Below, piece after piece: positions 11,200 through 21,350 of a stretch of 64,000 nt of DNA. The stretch is from positions 3,901,906-3,965,905 of the forward strand of contig OZ023199.1 in assembly GCA_963995505.1 (NCBI GenBank), in the 5' to 3' direction. How positions within the stretch are numbered: the first letter of the stretch is position 1; each line of letters starts with the position of its first letter. Under the pieces are notes generated by a model. The model saw nothing but the letters and a program-made list of their open reading frames with translations. It did no database searches and was not told the DNA's origin. A program made the translations under genes and the position numbers. Source of the DNA: Hypericum androsaemum (lineage: Eukaryota > Streptophyta > Magnoliopsida > Malpighiales > Hypericaceae).

Positions 11200-12893
11200 G
11201 GGCAAATATTCTCAAGTCCCTTACTTTTGGTCATCCTTTTCATAGGGTCTTTTACTTTTAGAAAATGATTGTCCCGTTCCTAAATTTTGATGATAATAGA
11301 CTCTCGGGTCTCTAGAGTCAGAATATTCTTTTTTCTCTTGTAAACTCCCACTTAAAATGACCAAAATGTCCTTCCACTAAAAAAATATCTTTCTTGCAAC
11401 TTCATCTTCTTCCTCCCACCTTTAACCAAAATCAAAAACTAAAAAAGGCCATCAAAACATAACCCAAAAACACAAAAATACAAGAAACAACAAAAGGGCC
11501 ACCAAAATCCAGAAACCAAAAAAATAGAAACAATCACATCAACTATATCAAGTACAAGCTGGCCTACCGAATTCCAAGCACAATAAAAAAACCCATCTTT
11601 CAAATTCACAATTTGGAAAAACACAGAGAAACATATCAAGACAATAACTTTCAAAGGGAAAAAAAATACCCAGAAACGAAAAGGGCTAAAATCATAAAAG
11701 AGCACCAGAAAAATACAAAAAAAAAAATTTCCGCAGGAAAAAAAGTACCCAGAAACGAAAAGGACTAGAATTACAAAAGAACACTAGAAAAACACAAAGA
11801 ACACAATTTTTAACAATGGAGAAGAGACTCGCCGACAGAGAAGTCCGCCCTGAGAAGAAAAAAGGCAACGGCATAGTTTTAATTAGCTTTTCTTGATGAG
11901 CCTGGCACGAGGTATATACAAGGCTACCAAGAGAATTTATCCGAAGTGAGAGAAAGAGAGGAGAGAGAAAGTGTGTGGTTATTCTTATTCCAGAGAGAGC
12001 GGTTATTCTTAGGGTTCTCCCAGAGCCAGCGGGCCCGCTGGTGGTCCCAATCAGAGATGGAGGGGCCGAGGGAGTAGGGCTTGGAGGGATCGGGCTTATC
12101 GTCCTCCCCTTCAAAAATGCCATCCCCGACTTCAAATTTGATGGTGTCCAGCACCACCGTCCTCCACCCCCGCCCCTCGTAACACCACCGTCCCTCAACC
12201 TGTCGTTACCAGATCGGTGAGGGATTTGGCTGTCCAAATCTATAACTTTCGGCAAAGAGCGCGGGAGAGAGAGATTAGAAACTTCGATGGTCATCGCCAT
12301 GGATTCTTATGGACGCTGATGAGTTCTTGGGTTTGTACGGACGGTGATGGGTTCTGGGATTGCAGCGGGGACGAAAGAAAGCTTCACGATCTGAGTCAAA
12401 ATGGTGTCAAATTGGTTGCCTCCACCACGATTGGTCGTTGTTTAACCCACAATTGATCTGGAAGCATTTCCAGATCTGCATTCTCCTTCATCTTGTACTG
12501 TGGCTAGGGCCCAGAACTTGTACCGTGCGAGAAGGACCTCGATGGGGACGGGAAGGCGACGAGAGGAAAGGGGCGATGTCGTGGGAGGTTGGGGATAGGA
12601 AGCGGAGGGCAGAGGATTTAATTGGTTTGGATATTAATTGGTTTTGATTTTAAGTTTTGGTTTTGGATGAGGTACGAGGAAGAAGATGAGTAGGAGGAAA
12701 AAGGGGTTTTTTTTATTTTTTAAGTGGGAGGGGTATTTTGATCATTTTAAGTAGGGATTCGTAGGAGAAAAAGGAATATTTTGCCTCCAAGGACCCGAGA
12801 GTTTATTATCATCAAAACTTAGGGACTGGACAATCATTTTCCAAAAGTCAGGGACCCTTGACCAAAGGTCAGGGACTTGAGAATAATTTGCCC
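11200..12893. mobile_element. MULE-type element with ~190-bp terminal inverted repeats (Pack-MULE-like)
   Basis: The left end, GGGCAAATATTCTCAAGTCCC from 11200, matches the reverse complement of the right end, which finishes CTTGAGAATAATTTGCCC at 12893. The similarity continues for about 190 bp on each arm (to about 11395 and from about 12700), with shared segments such as AAAATGATTGTCC and GATGATAATA. Flanks TAAAAAAAT and TTAAAAATT agree at 7 of 9 positions, compatible with a 9-bp Mutator target duplication. No transposase is present. The interior is GC-rich and gene-like, which is the Pack-MULE pattern. Confidence 0.75.
11924..12157 (-). pseudogene. Captured gene fragment inside the MULE-like element
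   Basis: A minus-strand frame reads TIKFEVGDGIFEGEDDKP, then SLGPSISDWDHQRARWL and ENPKNN before losing gene-like character. Its GC content and codon use differ sharply from the surrounding DNA, as expected of an exon picked up from a host gene. The WDxxRxxWLxxxP pattern faintly recalls the stem region of plant GT34 glycosyltransferases, but I do not recognise the gene and would not name it. No start codon is certain: the frame is open upstream through GTG codons. Confidence 0.45.
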
Positions 12894-13798
12894 TTAAAAA
12901 TTATTATTTAGTACTCCTTGTTTCTTTGGTACTATTGGACTAGCACTACCCATCCGGGTTTAGATTGGGTACGGAATGCTCCCATTCAGAACCGTTTGGA
13001 ATGAAAACACGCGGAAATTTTTTTGTAAAAATGCTAAAATATGGGGACCAAAATAAAAAAATGCATGCGCGCTTGTATCGTAAATGGGACATGCCGGTAT
13101 CGCAAAACAAAGGCCGGTATCACATAACGGCACATGCCGGTATCGTGACCGGGGCATGCCGGTATCGTAAATGAGAAATGCCAGCGCGGTCCCCTTCACT
13201 TCAAACCGTCCGGAATGAATTTCTTCACTCCAGACCCAATCCACTTCGCCGCCCATCCAAACCCTTTATAGACTTTGTGTTGGAATTTTGTACGTATAAT
13301 TCCAGTAGCATCCATGATTATCCATTTTGATACTCGCATCCCTTCAAGAACTCACATTCTTTGAAGATATCATGTCCCTTGGAGTCTTTATAAGGAGAAA
13401 ATAGACACATATAATATACATAGAAAAGGAAAAGAACGTGACGTTCTTTTCCGAGACAAATCTTCTCTACGACCTTCGAACATATAGGCGGTGGAAACAA
13501 TCCTCGCTTCAAGTACGTGAGCAAGGATCGAACCAGTGACAACTTCCGTTACGATCCTCTAAAGAACGCTATGGAAACGAATTTGCGCTTCAAGAGATAA
13601 GTATTTTATTATTGGCTTTAAGATTCATTTAATTATGATTACATGAATTTCTTCATGTTGAATCGTTGATGTACTTAGAATTTGAAAGTATATACTTCGT
13701 ATCATTTAACTTATATTGCAAAATTTGATATTACTTGCATCTTTTATTGAATGTTGATGTCTGATGTATAAAATGTTTGAAATTTATTTAATTTTTTA
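12894..13798. other. Intergenic DNA with a CCGGTATCG repeat
   Basis: No gene is supported. Between about 13075 and 13185 the motif GCCGGTATCG recurs four to five times, about 20-30 bp apart, often as CATGCCGGTATCGTAAATG. The rest is unremarkable AT-rich sequence. Confidence 0.5.
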
Positions 13799-15146
13799 GG
13801 AAAAAGTACATTTTACCTTCTTGTGGTTTGCCCGATTTCGCGTTTAGGCCGTGTGGTTTCAATTTGGTAATTTAGTCCCTGACCTTTCCAATCTTTTATA
13901 GTATACGGTCCACTCCGGATGACGAAAATAAAACGTCCACATGGCATGCCACGTAGACTAAAACGATGTAGTTTTACCATCTATGTAGCACGCTGAATGG
14001 ATAAGTCGTGTATGACATGTCGTTGAAAATTAACAAAACAATCCCAAATTTTTTTATTACCCCCCAACCCAATTACAGAAACAAAACAACCTAATTACGG
14101 AAACAAGCCAACATCAAATACAACAATAATCAATTTCATCATAATCTAAATATTAAAAATCCTCTTCCCCGTTCTAATCCCCTAACCCCACCCTCGTTGC
14201 ACCTCGAACAAAACCATGGCCGTACAATCCCCTATTTCACTTTTTTGGCTTTATCCTGAGGCGAGGGAGATGACGGACGACAAGGTGGAGGAAATGGCGA
14301 GCTCATGCAAGGAAGAGAGAGAGCACCAGTACTCACTTTCCTCCTCTCCTTGTTAATCTCCTCGTTGCCGCCTCGTTCCTCACCGGAGCACTATCGACGA
14401 TATCCAATGGGCCCCTCACTGACGCGGAGGCCGCCTATATCCGGATCTAAGTAACAACCGCTTCGCCAAAAAGTTTCCCCGGGTGATTCTCCGGTTGTTT
14501 CTCGCATGGATAACACGGCGCCTTTGCGGAACACCACGGCGGAGAGGCCGTGGGACCCGCCCCTCACGGATGAGGGTTTCATGCGGGCCTTCCCCACCGG
14601 CCGCAAGCTCCGTGACTCCCTCCCCTTCCCGATCCACCGCGTCCTCGTCTTCCCCTTCCTCCGATGCGTCCAGACCGCCTCCCGCGTCATCACCGCCCTC
14701 TGCGCCATCGACGACCACGATCCCGCCGCCGTCGACGGCCACGCCGTTAAAGACATCGACCCCTCCAAAGTCAAGACCAAGGTTTGAACGGTTATGTGCT
14801 CTCTTTTTTAATTTGGTTTGGTCTTGTTTTCAGTTAAGACCAAGGTTTGGGGTTTTTGAGGAGAGAGGAGGAGCGATAGGGTTTTTAAAAAAAATAAAAA
14901 ATAGTTGGGACCAATTTGATAATTATCTACTCTAAAACATGTCACAAAACTTACCCAATCACCGTGCCACGTGGACAGCAAAACAACGTCGTATTAACCT
15001 ATGTGGCTAGCCATGTGGATATTTTATTCCCGTCATCTGGAGTGGACCGTATACTATAAAAGATTGGAAAGCTCAAGAACTGAATTACCAAATTGAAATC
15101 ACACGGCGTGAACGCGAAATCAGATAAAAAGTACATGAAAACTGAA
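13799..15146. mobile_element. Second MULE-type element with long inverted repeats (Pack-MULE-like)
   Basis: The left arm (clear from about 13830 to 13995: GATTTCGCG, CGTGTGGTTTCAATTTGG, TATAGTATACGGTCCACTCC) is the inverted copy of the right arm (about 14940-15123: GGAGTGGACCGTATACTATA, CCAAATTGAAATCACACGGC, CGCGAAATC). The outermost bases diverge, so the ends are approximate and no target duplication is certain. No transposase is present. The middle holds a GC-rich captured exon. Confidence 0.7.
14506..14780 (+). pseudogene. Captured first exon of a phosphoglycerate-mutase-like histidine phosphatase gene
   Basis: The frame from ATG 14506 reads ERPWDPPLTDEG, then AFPTGRKLRDSLPFPIHRV, then FPFLRCVQTASRVITALCA. 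RPWDPPL, PIHRV and PFLRC(V/I)QTA are characteristic of the plant family annotated as phosphoglycerate mutase-like or histidine phosphatase. Just upstream, where the catalytic RHG motif should lie, the sequence reads only VVSR-MDN, so the motif is missing. The frame reaches KVKTK followed by GTTTGA at 14781, a plausible exon-intron boundary. Without the RHG histidine or the C-terminal half it cannot be a working phosphatase. The high GC content contrasts with its surroundings. Confidence 0.7.
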
Positions 15147-15383
15147 TTACCTATTAGGTCAGATCGAGCAAACTTGTAGATACAACGGATCCTGAAGATA
15201 ATGATACAAATTAGGGTGTGACAATGAAAATTTTTCAGTCTCCAAGATAAGATATAAATTCAACTCTCTAAATTAAGGTATATCTAGGATACTTATGAAC
15301 CCTATGAATACCTTATCCATCGGCATCATAGAGTTCATTTTTTTCTCGTATAGTGATGTGTGTCTAAAATACGCATCAAATGC

Positions 15384-16163
15384 TGTTGGAGCGGAAAATT
15401 AATTCTCAGATTTGTTTGACCATGTATCAGTAAAATAGCCGTATCTTCCTACTCGTATATTCAATTGATGCGATTCTAAAAGCTACAAAAAGATAAAACA
15501 CAGATCTAGAACTTTTTAGTTTGTGACTTCTCCAAATTCAGCGCACAAGGAGGTCAGACTTGGGTCGGAAGTTTCGGGAGTAGGTTTTTCCTTATTAGGC
15601 CGCGGATCTGCTGAACCTATTTTGGTAAAAATACCGTAACTTTCTCCTCAAGTATTGGATTGATTCGATTCTAAATTTTACAGAAGGAGAAGACAGAGAT
15701 CTATAACTTTGTTGTTTATTACTTTTCCAAATTCAGTATGGAAAAGGGTCAAATATGGGTTGGAAGTTTTGGGCAATTTAAGTTTTCCTTATTAGGCCGA
15801 GGCTATGTTAAGTTTTCCTAATTGAAAATGACCTAGGGTTTTTCTATGGGGCTGGGGCGAGCTTCTTCTATATAAGGAGAGCTAGGTACAGGCATGAAGG
15901 GGACCCACACAACATCAAACATTTAGCTTCATAGCTTTTATCTTAGCTTTTATCTTATGTAGTTTCGTAGCTTTTATCTTTCATATTTTTCATGTTTTTC
16001 TCTTATCCCTATCAATAAAATCTTTCCTCCCCACTCTCTTTCTTCTCCTCTCTCATCCCTTATTTCATCTTTTCTTTCTTTCATTTGAATCGCTCTTGGG
16101 ACGACCACTTCGGACCCGTTCTAAAGATCAATTCTGATGTTCTACCACAATTTATCAGCAACA
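15384..16163 (+). repeat. 5' LTR of the 15.4-19.4 kb element
   Basis: Begins TGTTGGAGCGGAAAATTAAT and ends TTTATCAGCAACA, 780 bp. It contains TATATAAGGAG near 15870 and CAATAAAATC near 16012. It differs from the 3' LTR by scattered substitutions and small indels, including a duplicated TTATCTTAGCTT stretch near 15945, so the insertion is not recent. Confidence 0.9.
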
Positions 16164-16489
16164 TTATTTTTGGCACGCTCGGTGGGACTAAGGAGGGCGT
16201 CTAAGAAAAGTGATTGTTGCATCAAAACACACGAATTTTCACATACGGTTTGGAGTCCTTCCTCAAAAGGGACGAAACCGGTCAAAGGTTGTGCTGAAAG
16301 AAGACGTCCAGCGAGGTCAGTTGGTTTTGGAGGGTGTTCCGGCCCTTTTTGGAGCCGAATCTGAAGAATTTTTCTTCATAAAAAATGAAGATAATTATTT
16401 TCTCTTTCTGTGGATACTAAGAACGCCAAAATTGGAGTTTGTACCAAGAAGATACGACCAAAATACTAAAAATTGATCGATTTGTATGA

Positions 16490-17695
16490 TTGAGAAGTCC
16501 AATCGAGTTTGGAAGGCATTTTGGTCTTTTTATTGAACGAATTAGGAGACGGCTATTTCATGAAAAATTGTATATCTATCTGTCATATTTCCAAAGACAC
16601 CAAGTTTGCTTCAATCGGAGTTTGGATGAGAAATTTACGTCCATAATACCGAAGGTTAGTCAATCTGAAAAGATGACATCTCTGATGACCATGAAGGAAA
16701 GGTTGTGGCATATTTTTTATTTCGAAGTTGACGACCGAGAGGCTATTGAGGAGGCCTATGAAAAAATTTTAAGGTGGTTTCGTTATAGCTATTATTTTGA
16801 TTGTGAATCGATTGATGATATTTATCTTATCGGGAGAGTTATCGAGAGAGTTGATTACAGGAGGAGGAGCCATGTTGGAGGCCTTTGGTTTGACTATGAT
16901 GAAACCCTAAGCATAACTGCGTGGCACAAAATAATGAAGTACCTCAAGTACCTAATGTCAGTTCCTATTAGTGAGGAGGCAATACAAGAATTGGAAAGAA
17001 GGCTTGAGAATACCGGATTTACGGCAAGACATGTAGCCAACTCTGTGTCAAATCACCCAATGGAGGTATCATCAAGTGGCGTATATGAAATGGAAGACCG
17101 AAGAAGTTTCGACTCACACTATTCAGAGATTAAGATTGACACAGCCGTACATGAATCAGCTGAATTTATGCAATACTTTATTCCGGCTATCCAAGAGGTC
17201 AAACAAATAACTAGTTCACAGTTGGCCGACACCACGGCCATCGAGCTCGCAACGCCCAAATTCGAGGAAAAGAAGATGGTCATACAATCAAGTGACGTAT
17301 GTGAAGATGAAGATCAAATAGTTTTTGAATCCCACGATTCTGAGACAAGTATTGAGACGGTCGTACATGAATCGGCCGGATATACACAATCTTCTTTTTC
17401 CATTATCAAAGAGGTTGAACAGACGACTAGTCCACAGTTGGCCGACACCACGGCCATCGAGCCTACAGGGCCCACATTTGAGGAAAAGGAAGAGCCATGC
17501 CCGATACGAGTCCCATCGACAACTGAGACAACCCTAAGTGCTGTATCAAATACGAAAGGCATCCTAGGGCCTCCGCCGACTAAGAGAATCTTTGGGCCTT
17601 CACCAGAAAAGAGAATTTTAGGGCCTCCGCCGAGTCATCTATTGCGGAGATCTGAGTCACCTTTCATTCCACGAGTAGTAAACCACCGTCGCTAG
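16490..17695 (+). CDS. Novel 401-codon ORF of the non-autonomous LTR element
   Basis: The frame opens right after a stop with TTG; the first ATG is at about 16673 (residue 62), so the likely product is about 340 aa. The N-terminal part is helical-looking and basic or aromatic (YLKYLMSVPISEEA). Residues about 190-340 hold a tandem duplication of about 72 aa: both copies contain VHESA, then the shared SQLADTTAIE/PQLADTTAIE, then FEEK. The C-terminus has a proline-rich decamer three times (GILGPPPTKR, IFGPSPEKR, ILGPPPSHL). No enzyme motif is visible. By position it could be a divergent Gag, but that is inference. I do not recognise the family. Confidence 0.6.
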   Translation: MRSPIEFGRHFGLFIERIRRRLFHEKLYIYLSYFQRHQVCFNRSLDEKFTSIIPKVSQSEKMTSLMTMKERLWHIFYFEVDDREAIEEAYEKILRWFRYSYYFDCESIDDIYLIGRVIERVDYRRRSHVGGLWFDYDETLSITAWHKIMKYLKYLMSVPISEEAIQELERRLENTGFTARHVANSVSNHPMEVSSSGVYEMEDRRSFDSHYSEIKIDTAVHESAEFMQYFIPAIQEVKQITSSQLADTTAIELATPKFEEKKMVIQSSDVCEDEDQIVFESHDSETSIETVVHESAGYTQSSFSIIKEVEQTTSPQLADTTAIEPTGPTFEEKEEPCPIRVPSTTETTLSAVSNTKGILGPPPTKRIFGPSPEKRILGPPPSHLLRRSESPFIPRVVNHRR

Positions 17696-17809
17696 CCCTA
17701 TTCTGTCCTAACTCAACAGAAAGACACAGGGGGGCAAGTCTACAGTCAGAATTTAATCTCACCCGGGGGGCATGGAGAGCAATGCAGCATTGCAGACGAA
17801 GCTCCTACT

Positions 17810-18475
17810 TTGGTCAAAATTATCCCAGCCGGGGAGCAAGACATGCACAAAGTGAAGAAGGCAGATGATGATAAAGACAAGTGTTCAACTCCTCCTCAAC
17901 CAAGCAAGAGTACGGTGAAGCAACAACCTAATGGGCCGGCTCAACCTTGGCCATCAAAGGTTTCAAATTATAGGGAATGTCCTCAAGTCACATGGTCAAA
18001 ATCGGCCAGCAACAAAAAAAGGGCGTCTGAGTACACGTGGGTTAAGAGAGACGCGGTCACTCGATTGGCGACCAAGCAAGGAGTTCTCCAGAGAAAGAAA
18101 CCCTTCAAGGTTTGGGTGCCTAAAGAAGAACTTTCGCGGTCTAAGAAACAACCATATGAGACACGACCCACAAAGAGTGATCCATCTACAAGGTCTCCAA
18201 GTTATCACACGAAGCCTGTGCGAAAGGAGATGCCAAAAAAGCCAAACCCACACTCGGGGGGCAAGTGTCCGGAGTCTCATCGACCGACTCTCACGAAGAC
18301 TCAACGAAGAAGGTTGGAGCGAAAAATTCAGAAGCAAAGGAAAAAGTTTAGAGACCTTCAACAACAATTGTATGGTCGTTTCAATGAAGGACATAGAGCT
18401 CCCACTCAACCATGTAGGACTAAACCAAGTTTTTGCGAGAAAGTCGTGAGCACACGGATATCTCGAGATGAGTGA
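17810..18475 (+). CDS. Basic ORF of the non-autonomous element, gypsy pre-protease-like
   Basis: A lysine/arginine-rich frame opens with TTG and has no good start codon. It contains KVWVPKEEL and, near the C-terminus, TLTKTQRRRLERKIQKQRK. The latter closely matches LTKTRRRRLERKVQKQKQ in the neighbouring element at about 21490, and KVWVPK matches REWVPK there. Such basic, coiled-coil-like segments occur between Gag and protease in some plant Ty3/gypsy polyproteins. No catalytic residues are seen. It may be the continuation of the upstream ORF across stop codons. Confidence 0.5.
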   Translation: MVKIIPAGEQDMHKVKKADDDKDKCSTPPQPSKSTVKQQPNGPAQPWPSKVSNYRECPQVTWSKSASNKKRASEYTWVKRDAVTRLATKQGVLQRKKPFKVWVPKEELSRSKKQPYETRPTKSDPSTRSPSYHTKPVRKEMPKKPNPHSGGKCPESHRPTLTKTQRRRLERKIQKQRKKFRDLQQQLYGRFNEGHRAPTQPCRTKPSFCEKVVSTRISRDE

Positions 18476-18650
18476 TCAACTGCACGCCTACAACGGCTAG
18501 GTCTCGATCGGTTTGATGGTACATTCTCTACATATTTACGGTCTTGCCTTAGCCGGCTATTTTTTTAGTGGAGTTAATTTTCCTTGTGTTCAAGGATGGA
18601 TACACGTCAAAGCTTATCCTAGGGTCAAAACATTGACGTGTGGGGGGCAT

Positions 18651-19415
18651 TGTTGGAGCGAAAAATTAATTCTCAGATTTGCTTGACCATGTCTCAGTAA
18701 AATAGCCGTATCTTCCTACTCGTGTATCCAATTGATGCGATTCTAAAAGCTACAAAAACACAGATCTAGAACTTTCTAGTTTGAGACTTCTCCAGATTCA
18801 GCACAGAAGGAGGTCAGACTTGGGTCGGAAGTTTCGGGAGTAGGTTTTTCCTTATTAGGCCGCAGATCTGCTGAATTTATTTTGGTAAAAATATCATAAC
18901 TTTCTCCTCAAGTATTGGATTGATTAGATTTTAAATGTCACAAAAGGAGAAGACAGAGATCTATAACTTTGTTGTTTATTACTTTTCCAAATTCAGCATG
19001 GAAAAGGGTCAAATATGGGTTGGAAGTTTTGGGCAGTTTAAGTTTTCCTTATTAGGCCGAGGCTATGTTAAGTTTTCCTAGTTGAAAATGGCCTAGGGTT
19101 TTTCTATGGGGCTGGGGTGAGCTTATTCTATATAAGGAGAGCTAGCTACAGGCATGAAGGAAACCCACAAACAACACATCAAACATTTAGCTTCATAGCT
19201 TTTATCTTATGTAGTTTCGTAGCTTTTATCTTTCATATTTTTCATGTTTTTCTATTATCCCTATCAATAAAATCTTTCCTCCCCACTCTCTTTCTTCTCC
19301 TCTCTCATCCATTATTTCATCTTTTCTTTCTTTCATTTGAATCGCTCTTGGGACGACCACTCCGGACCCGTTCTAAAGATTATTTCTGACGTTCTACCAC
19401 AATTTATCAGCAACA
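18651..19415 (+). repeat. 3' LTR of the 15.4-19.4 kb element
   Basis: Begins TGTTGGAGCGAAAAATTAAT directly after the G-rich tract and ends TTTATCAGCAACA, 765 bp. Its TATA and polyadenylation-like signals sit where they do in the 5' LTR. Confidence 0.9.
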
Positions 19416-20459
19416 AACGCATAGGATTTTGAGTCGTTTATGCACGTTTGTCTTTAGTTTAGTATTATTTTAGTAAACAATTGAGTTTTGGGTGACTAAT
19501 GAGTTCTTTGTGCTAAATTGTAGGAAAATGAGGTAAATTTGGTAAGGAATTATACTTGAAGAAGGAATCCAACAGAGATAGTTGACTTGCAAGGGCATTT
19601 TGGTTAACTTTGGAGCCAAATCAGAGGACACGTATTTGATAGATAATTGAAGATATTTCTTTTCTCTTTCTGTGCATATAAAGAACGCTTAAATCGGAGA
19701 TCAGGAAAGGAAGTTACGACCAAAATACTGAAGGCTGGTCTGGCAGATTATTATCAGCGAATTTTAAAGGCCAATTTTGGAAATTGGGTCGTCTGATCCC
19801 TTAGGACACCGGGGACGACCCATTAGGTTTTTACACTTAGGAGGGCTTATATATAACCCTCTAGACTTATTTTAAGAGAACTTTTTATTTCAGAGAACAA
19901 AACCTATTTTACTTTGTCTTTGTCACGACTATGAGGAATTAAAACTCTAGGTAGATTTGAGGGAGGAGACCCAAGGATTTGGTTGTGAGGACCAGGTTTT
20001 ATTAATCTATCTCAGTAGTATTTACTTATTTCCTTGTGCTTATTATTGTTCTTGAATAGTTTGCATTTGTGAATTTATTCTTGAACATATTTGCCTTTGA
20101 TTCTTGATTAGCGGTTGTAGTTAGGAATTGAACCTAGGAGCAAGGTTAATTCAGCGAGGAACCCCTAAGAGTCCCCCATACCAAACAATTTCTTACTTGG
20201 GGATGGGGACACAAGGAGTGAACCACTCGGGATACTACGAGACTGCAAGGACGAGGGCTAGCAATCTCCAAGAGGAATCGAGCTGGTACCAATCGGTCCT
20301 GACCCAAGATTGGTCATACCCATCTAGGGTCTCGGCCGACCAAAACTCTTTCAAAAGGAGGGATGTCTGCACGAATCCTTTGTTCAACTCAAGAGTTTCC
20401 AATCCTACCCCGACCCTACAAGTCATGGATCAAGCACGGATGGACCTAGACGAGGAGGA

Positions 20460-20775
20460 CAATCACCATCCCATCAATCGACAAGAAGAGCTCGGTGAGG
20501 ATGACGAGCTCAATAAGGATGATGTCAACAGACAAAAAGAGCTCGATGAGGATGACGAGCTCGATGACGATGATGTCAACCAACAAGAAGAGCTCGATTA
20601 GGATGACGAGCTCGATGAGGATAATGTCAACCGACAAGGAGATCTCAGTGAGAACAATGTCAATAGACAAGAAGAGCTCGATGAGGACGACGTCAATCGA
20701 CAAGAAGAGCTCGATGAGGATGATATTAATCAGGAAGAAGAGCTCGATGAGGACGACATCAACTGTCAGCTGACA
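20460..20775 (+). repeat. Acidic coding tandem repeat, about 30-45 bp units
   Basis: The core GACAAGAAGAGCTCGATGAG recurs about nine times with small variations, encoding Q-E-E-L-D-E-D-D modules. The DNA period is mixed (units of about 33 and 45 bp). Confidence 0.75.
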
Positions 20776-20934
20776 TTGGGATCTACCCGATGACAAGGGA
20801 TAGAAGGGCAACCCTTATCTTTTCAATATGAGGATTTCATCCCACATCAATTCTTGGAGGACCAGTCATCGATGGGTCCTCACCTTATTGCTCATGTCAC
20901 CATAGTTGGCTTCGACCGAAGTCAAAAGAGAAGC

Positions 20935-21350
20935 CCCAAGCAAGAGAAGGCCAATCCTAATACCCGAAGGGTAAGACTCGGGGGGCAGGGACGATCGAAC
21001 CCTAAGAAAGCAAAATTTTATCCTAAGACCCGAGAGGCAAGACTCGAGGGACATAGAAGGCCGCCTGATAATGATATACCAAACGCTCACAAATCCTTTC
21101 ATTCAAGGGGAGCCGATCATCCTAAGCAAGGGAAGGCCGACCTTAAGACCCGAGAGACAAGACTCGGGGGCAAGGAAGATTGCCCAAAAATGGCATTTCA
21201 AAAGCTTGGAAGTGCTTTTGTTTGAGGGGAGCCGATAGTCCTAAGCAAAGGAAGGCTGACCTTAAGACCCGAGAGGCAAAACTCGGGGGGCAAGGACGAC
21301 CACCCGATAGCGGTATACCAAAAACTCAAAAGTTCTACCCTTCGAGGGAA
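20935..21350 (+). repeat. Coding tandem repeat of about 110-130 bp
   Basis: Four related copies share CAAG(C/G)AAAGGAAGGC, TAAGACCCGAGAGGCAA and ACTCGGGGGGCAAGGA. They encode basic 37-40 aa modules, K-T-R-E-A-R-L-G-G in each. Confidence 0.7.

Larger units (their letters stand above)
15384..19415 (+). mobile_element. Complete non-autonomous LTR retrotransposon (gypsy-like, no reverse transcriptase)
   Basis: Two direct LTRs (15384-16163 and 18651-19415) flank a 2.5-kb interior. After the 5' LTR comes TTTTTGGCACGCTCGGTGGG, a leader typical of plant gypsy elements, and just before the 3' LTR is a GTGTGGGGGGCAT polypurine tract. Flanking pentamers AATGC and AACGC differ at one base and probably are the target duplication. 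The interior encodes two non-enzymatic ORFs; no protease, reverse transcriptase, RNase H or integrase was found. The element would have to be mobilised in trans. Confidence 0.85.
15354..20127 (+). mobile_element. Older LTR-like sequence split by a nested element
   Basis: Left of the element at 15384 lies TGATGTGTGTCTAAAATACG (15354-15373), and right of it (19416 on) the sequence continues AACGCATAGGATTTTGAG and so on. The right part has LTR features: TATATATAACCC near 19850 and a downstream leader running to the ORFs that start at 20128. I infer an older gypsy-type LTR interrupted by the 15384-19415 insertion. The far boundary is not defined. A stretch at 19590-19740 also resembles 16320-16470 inside the nested element, so the two are related families. 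Confidence 0.45.

Noticed and set aside
11692..12300. 202-codon minus-strand open frame in the first MULE-like element
   Set aside because: The shorter frame at 11924-12157 has the protein-like composition; the long one is its shadow and runs into low-complexity DNA.
14391..14742. Long minus-strand frames across the phosphatase exon
   Set aside because: They are shadows of the plus-strand histidine phosphatase exon in GC-rich DNA.
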